From Gammaproteobacteria bacterium (GTDB taxonomy: Bacteria; Pseudomonadota; Gammaproteobacteria; GCA-001735895), in the NCBI GenBank assembly GCA_027293245.1, contig JAPUFZ010000036.1:1-5224 (forward strand): DNA of 5,224 nucleotides, read 5' to 3'. How positions within the stretch are numbered: the stretch's first letter is position 1; each line of letters starts with the position of its first letter. Positions 1-5,224 of the stretch are shown piece by piece. The position numbers and the translations under genes were made by a program. The notes beneath the pieces are model-generated. The model did no database searches, was not told the origin of the DNA, and worked only from the letters and a program-made list of their open reading frames with translations.

Positions 1-549
1 TCATTTCTTGCCGTAGTTAATTTCTTCGAAACTATGATTCAGGTTGGTATAAATGCAAATTTGTCCGGCGATCTGTAGGCCTTTCTCAACGATTTCACGC
101 GCATTCAATTCGGTGGTATCGAGCATTGCTCGCGCCGCGGCGTGCGCATAGGCGCCACCCGAACCGATTGCCATCAGGCTGTCTTCGGGTTCGATGACAT
201 CACCATTACCAGAGATGATCAACGAGGCTTCCTCGTTGGCAATGCATAACAGTGCTTCGAGTTGGCGCAGTATTTTACTGGAGCGCCATTCTTTGGCGAG
301 TTCGACAGCAGCGCGTACCATTTGCCCACCATGTTTTTCGAGCTTGCCTTCGAATAGTTCGAACAGCATGAATGCATCTGCGGTACCGCCGGCAAAACCG
401 GCGATTATCTGGTCTTTGTGAAGGCGGCGCACCTTTTTGGCGTTGCCCTTCATAATCGTGTCGCCCATACTGACCTGGCCGTCACCACCAATTACTACGC
501 TGTCGCCACGCCGGACCGACAAGATGGTAGTGCCTCTATATTGATCCAA
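1..549 (-). CDS. hslV: ATP-dependent protease subunit HslV (ClpQ), complete
   Basis: This is the peptidase subunit of the cytoplasmic HslUV (ClpYQ) protease. HslV forms a double-hexamer chamber that cuts proteins unfolded by the HslU ATPase. The 182-residue product matches the family from GTTILSVRR onward. Thr7 aligns with the catalytic N-terminal Thr of the mature enzyme, and Asp23 (GGDGQ), Lys39 (NAKKVRR) and Ser130 (GSGGAYA) fit the other active-site positions. The GxxCxxT stretch at 162-168 fits the family's C-terminal cation-binding site. The start is TTG at 549-547, preceded by a GAGGT ribosome binding site six bases upstream. An in-frame TGA at 561-559 leaves no ATG or GTG upstream, and the first internal ATG (Met28) would lose the catalytic Thr. 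Residues 1-6 (MDQYRG) therefore look like a propeptide that must be removed, unlike E. coli, where only Met precedes Thr. The gene follows xerC by 51 bases, and hslU is expected just beyond the left edge. Identity is secure; the start is well supported. Confidence 0.97.
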   Translation of the reverse strand: MDQYRGTTILSVRRGDSVVIGGDGQVSMGDTIMKGNAKKVRRLHKDQIIAGFAGGTADAFMLFELFEGKLEKHGGQMVRAAVELAKEWRSSKILRQLEALLCIANEEASLIISGNGDVIEPEDSLMAIGSGGAYAHAAARAMLDTTELNAREIVEKGLQIAGQICIYTNLNHSFEEINYGKK

Positions 550-555
550 AATAAT

Positions 556-560
556 ACCTC
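556..560 (-). promoter_or_regulatory. Ribosome binding site of hslV
   Basis: GAGGT on the minus strand ends six bases before the TTG at 549. It is the main sequence support for translation starting at that TTG, because the frame has no ATG or GTG between the upstream in-frame stop (561-559) and the catalytic threonine codon. Confidence 0.7.
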
Positions 561-578
561 AGGTGATTACCGCTTGAT

Positions 579-605
579 ATAAGGGTCATAAGCAACAATT
601 TCAAG
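579..605 (-). promoter_or_regulatory. Candidate heat-shock (sigma-32-like) promoter of hslV
   Basis: Reading the minus strand, 605-599 is CTTGAAA, identical to the sigma-32 -35 consensus. After 12 bases, 586-579 is ACCCTTAT, which agrees with CCCCATNT at five of its seven defined positions. Transcription would start near 572, leaving a leader of about 23 bases that carries the GAGGT site. The -35 element overlaps the xerC stop codon (601-603). The same stretch also reads as a sigma-70 promoter: TTGAAA, 17 bases, TATATC. The call rests on consensus matching plus the fact that hslVU is a known sigma-32 regulon member in E. coli. The exact sigma factor is inferred. Confidence 0.5.
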
Positions 606-1503
606 ACTTTCTTTTTGCACGCGGATGCGCTGCATCGTAGACTCTCGCCAGGTGCTGGAAATCGAGGTGGGTGTAAATCTGTGTGGTGTTGATGTTGGCG
701 TGGCCCAGCAGTTCCTGCACCGCGCGTAAGTCGCCACTCGATTCGAGTAAATGCGTGGCAAATGAATGTCGCAGTGCGTGAGGCGACAGCGGTTGATCGA
801 GCGCTCGGCGTTTAACCAGTGCATTCAACCGGCATTGCACATTGCGCGCTGAAATGCGTTTTCCCAGTCGGCTGATAAACAGGGCCTCATGGTCTTCCAC
901 CCGGAAAAAATTTAACCGAATGCGTAACCAGCGTCGAATCGCCTCGACTGCCCTGGAGCCGATTGGCAGGTAGCGTGTTTTATTACCTTTACCGGTCACG
1001 ATCAATTGTCGTTGGCCAATATCGAGGTCAGTCAGATTGATGCTTACCAGTTCGGCCAGGCGCAGACCCGATGAATACATCAGCTCAAACATCGCCAGGT
1101 CTCGAACCAGTAGTTCATCATCGCTGCTGCTATGATCAAGCAAGCGACCTATTTGCTCGGCATCGCAAGTTTTTGGCAGGCGCTGTTCGCCCCTGGGTGC
1201 GCTAACCTGTTTCGCTGGATTGTTTTTCATCACACCTTCTCGAATCAGGTATTGAAATAATCCTCGAATCGAAGAAAGTTCGCGTTGTATCGAGCGACTC
1301 TTCAGACCGTTGCGAAATCGGTGTGCGGCGTAGGCACTAACCTCGCCGTAGTTAACCTGGGCCCATTGCTCGATGTCTCGAGTGAGCAGAAATTCAGAAA
1401 ATTTGTTGAGGTCGCGCTGATAATTCTTGCAGGTATGCGGTGAATAATATTTTTCGCTGCGCAACATCTGGATATAGTTCTCCAGATATTCTTTCTGTTT
1501 CAT
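601..1503 (-). CDS. xerC: Site-specific tyrosine recombinase XerC
   Basis: XerC acts with XerD at the chromosomal dif site, under FtsK control at the division septum, to resolve chromosome dimers. The 300-residue product has the usual length and layout. Residues about 1-90 form the SAM-like core-binding domain (SPHTCKNYQRDL, then IQRELSSIRGLFQYL). Residues about 105-295 form the catalytic domain. All expected catalytic residues are visible: Arg148 (SGLRLAEL), Lys172 (TGKGNK), His242 and Arg245 (PHALRHSFATHLL), His268 (LLGHANINTTQIYTH) and the nucleophile Tyr277. Arg148 and Lys172 fall at the same numbers as in E. coli XerC, and the others lie two residues later. The ATG at 1503 is three bases after the DUF484 stop, with only a weak GAG ten bases upstream, so translational coupling is likely. 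A phage or integron integrase is unlikely given the length, the motifs and the conserved dapF-DUF484-xerC context. Confidence 0.96.
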   Translation of the reverse strand: MKQKEYLENYIQMLRSEKYYSPHTCKNYQRDLNKFSEFLLTRDIEQWAQVNYGEVSAYAAHRFRNGLKSRSIQRELSSIRGLFQYLIREGVMKNNPAKQVSAPRGEQRLPKTCDAEQIGRLLDHSSSDDELLVRDLAMFELMYSSGLRLAELVSINLTDLDIGQRQLIVTGKGNKTRYLPIGSRAVEAIRRWLRIRLNFFRVEDHEALFISRLGKRISARNVQCRLNALVKRRALDQPLSPHALRHSFATHLLESSGDLRAVQELLGHANINTTQIYTHLDFQHLARVYDAAHPRAKRKS

Positions 1504-1506
1504 GGT

Positions 1507-2208
1507 TTAAGCGCTCAGCAGCCCATGTATACGGGTACTGACCAGTTCGCCGAGTTGTTCCAGGAATATGGTTCCCATATCCCGGTTAAAGCGTGCTTTG
1601 CTGACACTGCCGAGGCAGAGTAAACCCAGTTCACCGGTATGATACAAAGGCACCAGGGCACATGATTCAACCCTGATGCCGACACCAAACAACTCACGCT
1701 TAATATTGTCGTCGAGCTGCCCGCAGACAGGTTTGCGTTGTTTCAGCCAGGGTCTGATGGTTTCCACAATGTCACTTTTTTTGTCCAGGGAGTGGGCGCT
1801 GAGTCTTTTCTTTTTATCGGTGATATCAGGCAGAAACTTGAATAGAACATAGTCGGTGTAAAAAAAGGTCCGCACCTGGTCCTGTACCATTGCCAGTACA
1901 TCGTGCAACTGGTCGGTGGAAATCAGTTCCGTCGCCAGACGATGAAAGCGTTGATTCAATTCTTCATTTTCACGGGCAATACTGACCAGCTCTAACATAT
2001 TTTTTTTCAGTTTTGCATTTTCATTACGCAAAATTTTCAGTTGCCGTTCCACCAGTGAGGCGACGTCACCGCCGTGATGGGGAATCGACAAGGCCGTAAA
2101 AACCTCCGGATAGGACTCCAGTACCCCAGGGTTCTTTTGCAAATAGTCAATAACCTTCGCCTCTTCGGTTTGAGAGATGTTATCTGGTTTTGCCGTCGTT
2201 TTACTCAT
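1507..2208 (-). CDS. DUF484 family protein (GAF-like), function unknown
   Basis: The 233-residue product belongs to the DUF484 family (E. coli YigA type), whose biochemical role is not established. Residues about 17-62 carry the family signature: VIDYLQKNPGVL, then a Pro-rich IPHHGG turn and SLVERQLKILR. Residues about 50-92 are rich in charged heptad-like positions (VERQLKILRNENAKLKKN and on) and look like a coiled-coil dimerisation helix. From about 98 to 225 the pattern fits the GAF-like domain expected for this family, including ALVPLYHTGELGLLCLGS at 184-201 and the conserved MGTIFLEQLGELV segment near 211-223. No signal peptide or membrane segment is visible, so it should be cytoplasmic. 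The ATG overlaps the end of dapF by 8 bases, and xerC follows after 3 bases. This position between dapF and xerC is conserved in many Gammaproteobacteria. A GAF-type ligand sensor or a partner in envelope or chromosome functions is conceivable, but that is inference. Confidence 0.92.
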   Translation of the reverse strand: MSKTTAKPDNISQTEEAKVIDYLQKNPGVLESYPEVFTALSIPHHGGDVASLVERQLKILRNENAKLKKNMLELVSIARENEELNQRFHRLATELISTDQLHDVLAMVQDQVRTFFYTDYVLFKFLPDITDKKKRLSAHSLDKKSDIVETIRPWLKQRKPVCGQLDDNIKRELFGVGIRVESCALVPLYHTGELGLLCLGSVSKARFNRDMGTIFLEQLGELVSTRIHGLLSA

Positions 2209-3034
2209 TGTTTATTTCACCTTGGAATGCCATTACGGTTTCACCTGTCATCATAACGGGGTTTCCTTCTCCTTGCCATTCGAGTTTGAGGTCTCCGCCG
2301 TAAAGATGCGCCTGTGCCAGCGCATCGAGCAACCCCAGTCGTTGGCCCGCAATGAATGCAGCGCAGGCGCCACTACCACAGGCTTTGGTCTCACCGACAC
2401 CACGTTCAAACACGCGTAGTTTGAAATGGCCACGGTCGATAATTTGCATGAATCCGACATTCACGCGTTGGGGGAAAAACGCATGCGATTCCAGCAAGGG
2501 ACCCAGGGATTCGACATCGGCACTGGCTACGTCATCGACCTGTATGACAATGTGCGGGTTGCCGATCGCCAGCGCGCTGAATTTAATTGACTGGCCGTCG
2601 ATATCCAGTGAATACTGATCTGCCTGGGTTTCGGTATCCAGTGGAATCGCCTGTGGCTCGAACCGTGGAATACCCATATTCACACGTACCCGGTTATCAT
2701 CCAGCATTTCCAGCTGAATCAGCCCGCTACTGGTTTCAACCGATATCATATCGAGATCGGTCAAATTTTGTTCACGCACAAAGCGGGCAAAACAACGGGC
2801 ACCATTGCCGCATTGTTCCACTTCGCCACCATCAGCATTAAAAATTCGGTACTTGAAATCAGCCTGGTCAGTTTCAGGCGCTTCAACTACCAACAGCTGA
2901 TCAAAGCCAATGCCGGTATGGCGCTGGGCCCAGTCGCGAATTCGTTCCGGTTCGGGTACAAAGTCCTGGTTAATCGCATCGATAACGATGAAATCATTAC
3001 CCAGACCATGCATTTTCGAAAATTTAAGTTGCAT
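2201..3034 (-). CDS. dapF: Diaminopimelate epimerase DapF
   Basis: DapF is a cofactor-free cytoplasmic epimerase that converts LL-diaminopimelate to meso-diaminopimelate, the peptidoglycan cross-linking residue and lysine precursor. The 277-residue product (family about 275) has two similar halves, each giving one catalytic cysteine. Cys75 lies in EQCGNGARC and Cys219 in KACGSGAC. Substrate-binding motifs include MHGLGNDF (8-15), FNADGGEVEQCGNG (65-78), GNPH (158-161, His161) and FERGVGET (209-216, Glu210). The start chosen is ATG at 3034, because homologues begin M-x-L/F-x-F-x-K-M-H-G-L-G-N-D-F and a GGTG lies six bases upstream. A GTG at 3043 would add three residues (MSL) and cannot be excluded. 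lysA ends 13 bases before the ATG, and the DUF484 gene overlaps the 3' end by 8 bases, so the gene sits inside a compact operon. LysA uses the DapF product directly. Confidence 0.97.
   Translation of the reverse strand: MQLKFSKMHGLGNDFIVIDAINQDFVPEPERIRDWAQRHTGIGFDQLLVVEAPETDQADFKYRIFNADGGEVEQCGNGARCFARFVREQNLTDLDMISVETSSGLIQLEMLDDNRVRVNMGIPRFEPQAIPLDTETQADQYSLDIDGQSIKFSALAIGNPHIVIQVDDVASADVESLGPLLESHAFFPQRVNVGFMQIIDRGHFKLRVFERGVGETKACGSGACAAFIAGQRLGLLDALAQAHLYGGDLKLEWQGEGNPVMMTGETVMAFQGEINNE
2217..2223 (-). promoter_or_regulatory. Ribosome binding site of the DUF484 gene, inside dapF
   Basis: AAGGTGA on the minus strand lies eight bases upstream of the ATG at 2208. It is encoded within the last codons of dapF. 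Together with the 8-base overlap ATGAGTAA, it points to coupled translation of the two genes. Confidence 0.65.
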
Positions 3035-3047
3035 TAATGACACCGAC

Positions 3048-4295
3048 TCAGGGTAACAAGGATTCGCCCTGGATTAGATCATCGAACACTTCACGTTGCC
3101 GTACACAATAATGCTTATCGCCATCGACCATCACTTCGGCCGCACGGGTACGTGAATTGTAGTTCGAAGCCATCGAAAAGCCATAGGCGCCAGCCGACCG
3201 GATCGCGAGCAGATCGCCCTGTGCTATTTGCATGGATCGATCCTTGCCGAGAAAGTCACTGGTTTCGCAAATCGCGCCGACGATATCGTAGTTCCGCGAA
3301 GGTTCATCGCTGTGCTGATCGACGCGAATGATTTCGAGCCAGGCATTATATAACGAAGGTCTGATTAAATCGTTCATTGCCGCATCGATTACGGCAAAGT
3401 TTTTGTCTTGCGAATGCTTGACGTAACTCACCTGGCTGACCAGTATGCCGGCGTTTCCGACAATCGCGCGACCAGGCTCGACCAGGATCGTACCCTCGAA
3501 GTCATCGAGCTGATTTTTTAAGGCGCTAGCCCACTCGCCGGGCAATGGCGGGGTCTCGTCCCGGTAGCGGATACCGAGCCCACCACCGAGGTCCAGGTGT
3601 TTAATCTCTATACCTTTCTGTTGCAATCGTTGAACCAGGTAAAGCAAACGATTCAGCGCGTCGATATAGGGAGACAATTCGGTCAATTGTGATCCGATAT
3701 GGCAATCGATACCGATAACGTCGATATACGCCATGTCTTTGGCTTTCAGATAAACAGCTTCAGCATCCTCGAAATTGATACCAAACTTGTTCTCCTTCAG
3801 TCCCGTCGAAATATAGGGATGCGTTTTTGCGTCGACGTCGGGATTGACGCGGAAGGATACGGTTGCGATTTTCTGGTTTTGACTGGCGATCTGGTTTAAC
3901 CGTTCGAGTTCCTGCTCGGACTCGACGTTAAAACAATGGATGCCGCAATTCAGCGCCATTTCCAATTCCTGCGGTAACTTACCGACACCCGAAAAAACAA
4001 TTTTGTTCGGGTCGCCGCCGGCGCGAAGCACACGCTGCAATTCGCCACCCGAAACGATATCGAAGCCGGAACCCAGCCGGGCGAGGACATTCAGTACTGC
4101 CAGGTTTGAATTTGCCTTCACAGCATAACAGACCAGGTGATCACGACCCGCCAGGGCGCGATCAAAGGCATGCCAGTGTCGTTCCAGCGTCGCGCGCGAA
4201 TAAACATACAGCGGCGTGCCGTAGGTTTCGGCGAGGTTGTCAATGGCGACGTCTTCGCAATACAGGCTGTTGTCTTTGTAGTTAAAATGGTCCAA
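3048..4295 (-). CDS. lysA: Diaminopimelate decarboxylase LysA
   Basis: LysA is the PLP-dependent enzyme that decarboxylates meso-diaminopimelate to L-lysine, the last step of the pathway. The 415-residue product fits the fold-type III (alanine racemase-like) decarboxylases. Lys60 in CYAVKANSN forms the Schiff base with PLP. HIGSQL (His199) contacts the cofactor ring, DLGGGLGI (235-242) and EPGRAIVGNAG (273-283) bind the phosphate, and GAICETSDFLGKDR carries Cys343 and Glu344, the pair supplied across the dimer interface. AGAYGFSMASNYNSR (368-382) is the C-terminal signature. The start is TTG at 4295: an in-frame TAG lies five codons upstream, and the resulting N terminus MDHFNYKDNSLY matches the M-D-x-F-x-Y start of Pseudomonas-type LysA. 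No clear ribosome binding site precedes it. The sequence is closer to the Pseudomonas type than to E. coli LysA. lptM ends 25 bases upstream and dapF follows at once. Confidence 0.97.
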   Translation of the reverse strand: MDHFNYKDNSLYCEDVAIDNLAETYGTPLYVYSRATLERHWHAFDRALAGRDHLVCYAVKANSNLAVLNVLARLGSGFDIVSGGELQRVLRAGGDPNKIVFSGVGKLPQELEMALNCGIHCFNVESEQELERLNQIASQNQKIATVSFRVNPDVDAKTHPYISTGLKENKFGINFEDAEAVYLKAKDMAYIDVIGIDCHIGSQLTELSPYIDALNRLLYLVQRLQQKGIEIKHLDLGGGLGIRYRDETPPLPGEWASALKNQLDDFEGTILVEPGRAIVGNAGILVSQVSYVKHSQDKNFAVIDAAMNDLIRPSLYNAWLEIIRVDQHSDEPSRNYDIVGAICETSDFLGKDRSMQIAQGDLLAIRSAGAYGFSMASNYNSRTRAAEVMVDGDKHYCVRQREVFDDLIQGESLLP

Positions 4296-4320
4296 TAGTT
4301 TCTGAGTCTATAAATACGGA

Positions 4321-4446
4321 CTAATAGGTGCTTTTTGATTTTTCATCGTCTTCTTCGGGCAGTGTCAAGGGGCCCTTGTTACCACAGGCAGATAAACCGA
4401 CCGTGACCAGTATTAATAGCAATACGATGATTAATCGACTACGCAT
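4321..4446 (-). CDS. lptM: Small outer-membrane lipoprotein LptM (YifL-like)
   Basis: This 41-residue prelipoprotein has a basic N terminus (MRSR), a hydrophobic segment (LIIVLLLILVTVGL) and the lipobox LSAC, with Cys21 as the lipidated residue. The mature part starts CGNKGPLTLP, matching the conserved CGLKGPLY-type start of E. coli LptM (formerly YifL). There LptM binds the LPS translocon LptDE and promotes correct disulfide formation in LptD. Gly at position +2 gives no inner-membrane retention signal, so outer-membrane sorting is expected. The remaining tail is short and acidic-polar (EEDDEKSKSTY), so the mature protein has only 21 residues against about 48 in E. coli. The start is ATG at 4446, with GAGGT seven bases upstream. 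A longer in-frame ORF from 4533 would put 29 unrelated residues before the signal peptide and overlap nhaA, so it was rejected. Location just before lysA is typical for the family. Confidence 0.88.
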   Translation of the reverse strand: MRSRLIIVLLLILVTVGLSACGNKGPLTLPEEDDEKSKSTY

Positions 4447-4453
4447 GACTGCC

Positions 4454-4458
4454 ACCTC
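4454..4458 (-). promoter_or_regulatory. Ribosome binding site of lptM
   Basis: GAGGT on the minus strand ends seven bases before the ATG at 4446. It decides in favour of the 41-residue lipoprotein start over the upstream in-frame ATG at 4533. Confidence 0.65.
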
Positions 4459-4471
4459 TACCAAAGCGCGT

Positions 4472-4500
4472 ATTATGTTGCCGGGGCAGGCGATAAACAA
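4472..4500 (-). promoter_or_regulatory. Candidate sigma-70 promoter for lptM and the lysA-dapF cluster
   Basis: On the minus strand, TTGTTT (4500-4495) and CATAAT (4477-4472) are separated by exactly 17 bases. The -10 matches TATAAT at five of six positions; the -35 matches TTGACA at only three. Transcription would begin near 4465, giving a short leader that carries the GAGGT site. It lies in the 61-base gap after nhaA, where an operon promoter would be expected. No hairpin followed by a T run was seen after nhaA, so read-through from nhaA is also possible. Confidence 0.4.
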
Positions 4501-4507
4501 GTTGAGA

Positions 4508-5224
4508 TTAGAGTTTGGTCGGTGCCGGTTCACCAGGTGGAATGATTGCGGGCAGGCTTACACGCAATATCAGGTAGCCAGCGATACCCGATAGCAGTGA
4601 ACCGATAATAATGCCGAGACGCTCATCGAATAACAGGTTAACCCCGGTTTCTTCGAAGGCCAGCGAGCCGATAAACAGGCTCATGGTGAAACCGACTCCG
4701 CAGAGCGCGGCGGTGCCGTACAGCGAGGTCCAGGAAACACCCTTCGGCAAGCTTGTCAAACCAAGCTGAATGACTAACCAGCAGAGTCCGAACACGCCGA
4801 GTTGCTTGCCAACAAACAAACCCAGCGCAATACCCAGCGGCACGCTATGCAGGACCTCTTCTATACCGACGCCAGTGAGGTTGATACCGGCATTGACAAA
4901 GGCAAAAATCGGCAAGATAAAAAAGGCGACGATGGTATGCAAATCGTGTTCGATATCCTTAAGCGGTGACGATTCCGGGCTATGTTTTGATTGCATCGGG
5001 ATAAACATGGCCAACACGACTCCAGCCAGCGTGGCGTGAACACCTGACTTCAGGGTCGCAATCCACATGATGATGCCGAGCGTAATATATACGCTTTTGG
5101 AGGCTGTATTGCGCCGGTTAACGAAAAACAGTACGAAAATACAGATGGCGACGACCACCAGTGCTCGCTGTGAAATATTGGAAGTGTAAAAAATGGCGAT
5201 GATGATGACCGCGCCAATATCATC
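4508..5224 (-). CDS. nhaA: Na+/H+ antiporter NhaA, C-terminal part (5' end outside window)
   Basis: NhaA is an inner-membrane antiporter that exports Na+ (or Li+) in exchange for protons, serving pH and salt homeostasis. The frame is open to the right edge and gives 238 residues, equivalent to E. coli NhaA from Asp163 to the end. The first two residues visible are the Asp-Asp pair (DDIGAVIIIAIFYT) matching Asp163/Asp164, the ion-binding site. LKSGVHATLAGV (58-69) is a conserved membrane motif. IEHDLH (91-96) matches the Glu252/His253/His256 pH-response region. FAFVNAG (107-113) and GKQLG (139-143) follow, the latter holding the Lys300 equivalent, with Gln where E. coli has Pro. GVGFTMSLFIGSLAF is the late-helix signature. 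Several hydrophobic segments are evident throughout. The GTG at 5158 is internal, not a start. The protein ends with a Pro-rich cytoplasmic tail. Its linkage to lptM is probably incidental. Confidence 0.96.
   Translation of the reverse strand, partial: DDIGAVIIIAIFYTSNISQRALVVVAICIFVLFFVNRRNTASKSVYITLGIIMWIATLKSGVHATLAGVVLAMFIPMQSKHSPESSPLKDIEHDLHTIVAFFILPIFAFVNAGINLTGVGIEEVLHSVPLGIALGLFVGKQLGVFGLCWLVIQLGLTSLPKGVSWTSLYGTAALCGVGFTMSLFIGSLAFEETGVNLLFDERLGIIIGSLLSGIAGYLILRVSLPAIIPPGEPAPTKL

Noticed and set aside
194..421. Plus-strand ORF opposite hslV
   Set aside because: It is antisense to a conserved gene, has low-complexity Ser/Ala-rich content and no ribosome binding site that I could see; it is a shadow frame.
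573..605. Inverted repeat CTTGA/TCAAG around the hslV promoter, considered as an operator such as CIRCE
   Set aside because: The arms are only five bases with a 23-base gap and do not resemble the CIRCE element; chance occurrence is likely.
567..824. Minus-strand ORF of 85 codons overlapping the 3' end of xerC
   Set aside because: It lies in another frame inside the well-supported xerC catalytic domain, and the product resembles no family I recognise.
601..1503. Tyrosine recombinase considered as an integrase marking a mobile element
   Set aside because: Length, residue positions and the dapF-DUF484-xerC context identify housekeeping XerC. No attachment-site repeats or cargo genes are present.
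2177..3037. Several plus-strand ORFs opposite dapF
   Set aside because: All are antisense to conserved dapF codons and show no recognisable domain.
4447..4507. Rho-independent terminator after nhaA
   Set aside because: Only a weak GCC/GGC pairing is present and no T run follows on the minus strand.
4447..4533. Upstream extension of lptM to the ATG at 4533
   Set aside because: It would place 29 residues before the signal peptide, disrupting lipoprotein export, and would overlap nhaA. The internal ATG at 4446 has a good GAGGT site.

Overview
The window reads as an ordinary core-genome segment of a gammaproteobacterium. All seven genes lie on the minus strand, so transcription runs from high to low coordinates. 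Base composition looks close to half G+C by eye. The protein sequences and the order lptM-lysA-dapF-DUF484-xerC match the arrangement known from Pseudomonas-type Gammaproteobacteria. I saw no mobile element, RNA gene, CRISPR array or convincing terminator.

In transcription order: the 3' part of nhaA (Na+/H+ antiporter) runs in from the right edge, which cuts it exactly at the paired aspartates of the ion-binding site. After 61 bases comes lptM, a 41-residue lipoprotein gene with its own plausible promoter and ribosome binding site. Next come lysA and dapF, enzymes of the last two steps of diaminopimelate/lysine synthesis. A DUF484 gene (GAF-like, function unknown) overlaps the end of dapF by 8 bases, and xerC (chromosome dimer resolution recombinase) follows 3 bases later. 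After a further 51 bases comes hslV, the peptidase of the HslUV (ClpYQ) heat-shock protease, complete to its stop codon at the left edge. hslU would be expected just outside.

Functionally, dapF makes meso-diaminopimelate for peptidoglycan and lysA converts it to lysine, so these two form a biochemical pair. lptM (outer-membrane LPS translocon maturation), xerC (chromosome resolution) and the DUF484 protein join them in a tightly packed, probably co-transcribed cell-envelope and cell-cycle cluster. hslV has a separate heat-shock-like promoter signal that overlaps the xerC stop codon, so it is probably read both from upstream and on its own under stress.

The points most worth checking are the sigma-32-like promoter of hslV, TTG start codons on hslV and lysA, the six-residue leader before the catalytic threonine of HslV, and the very short LptM. 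I found no evidence of a previously undescribed multi-gene system. The least understood component is the DUF484 protein.
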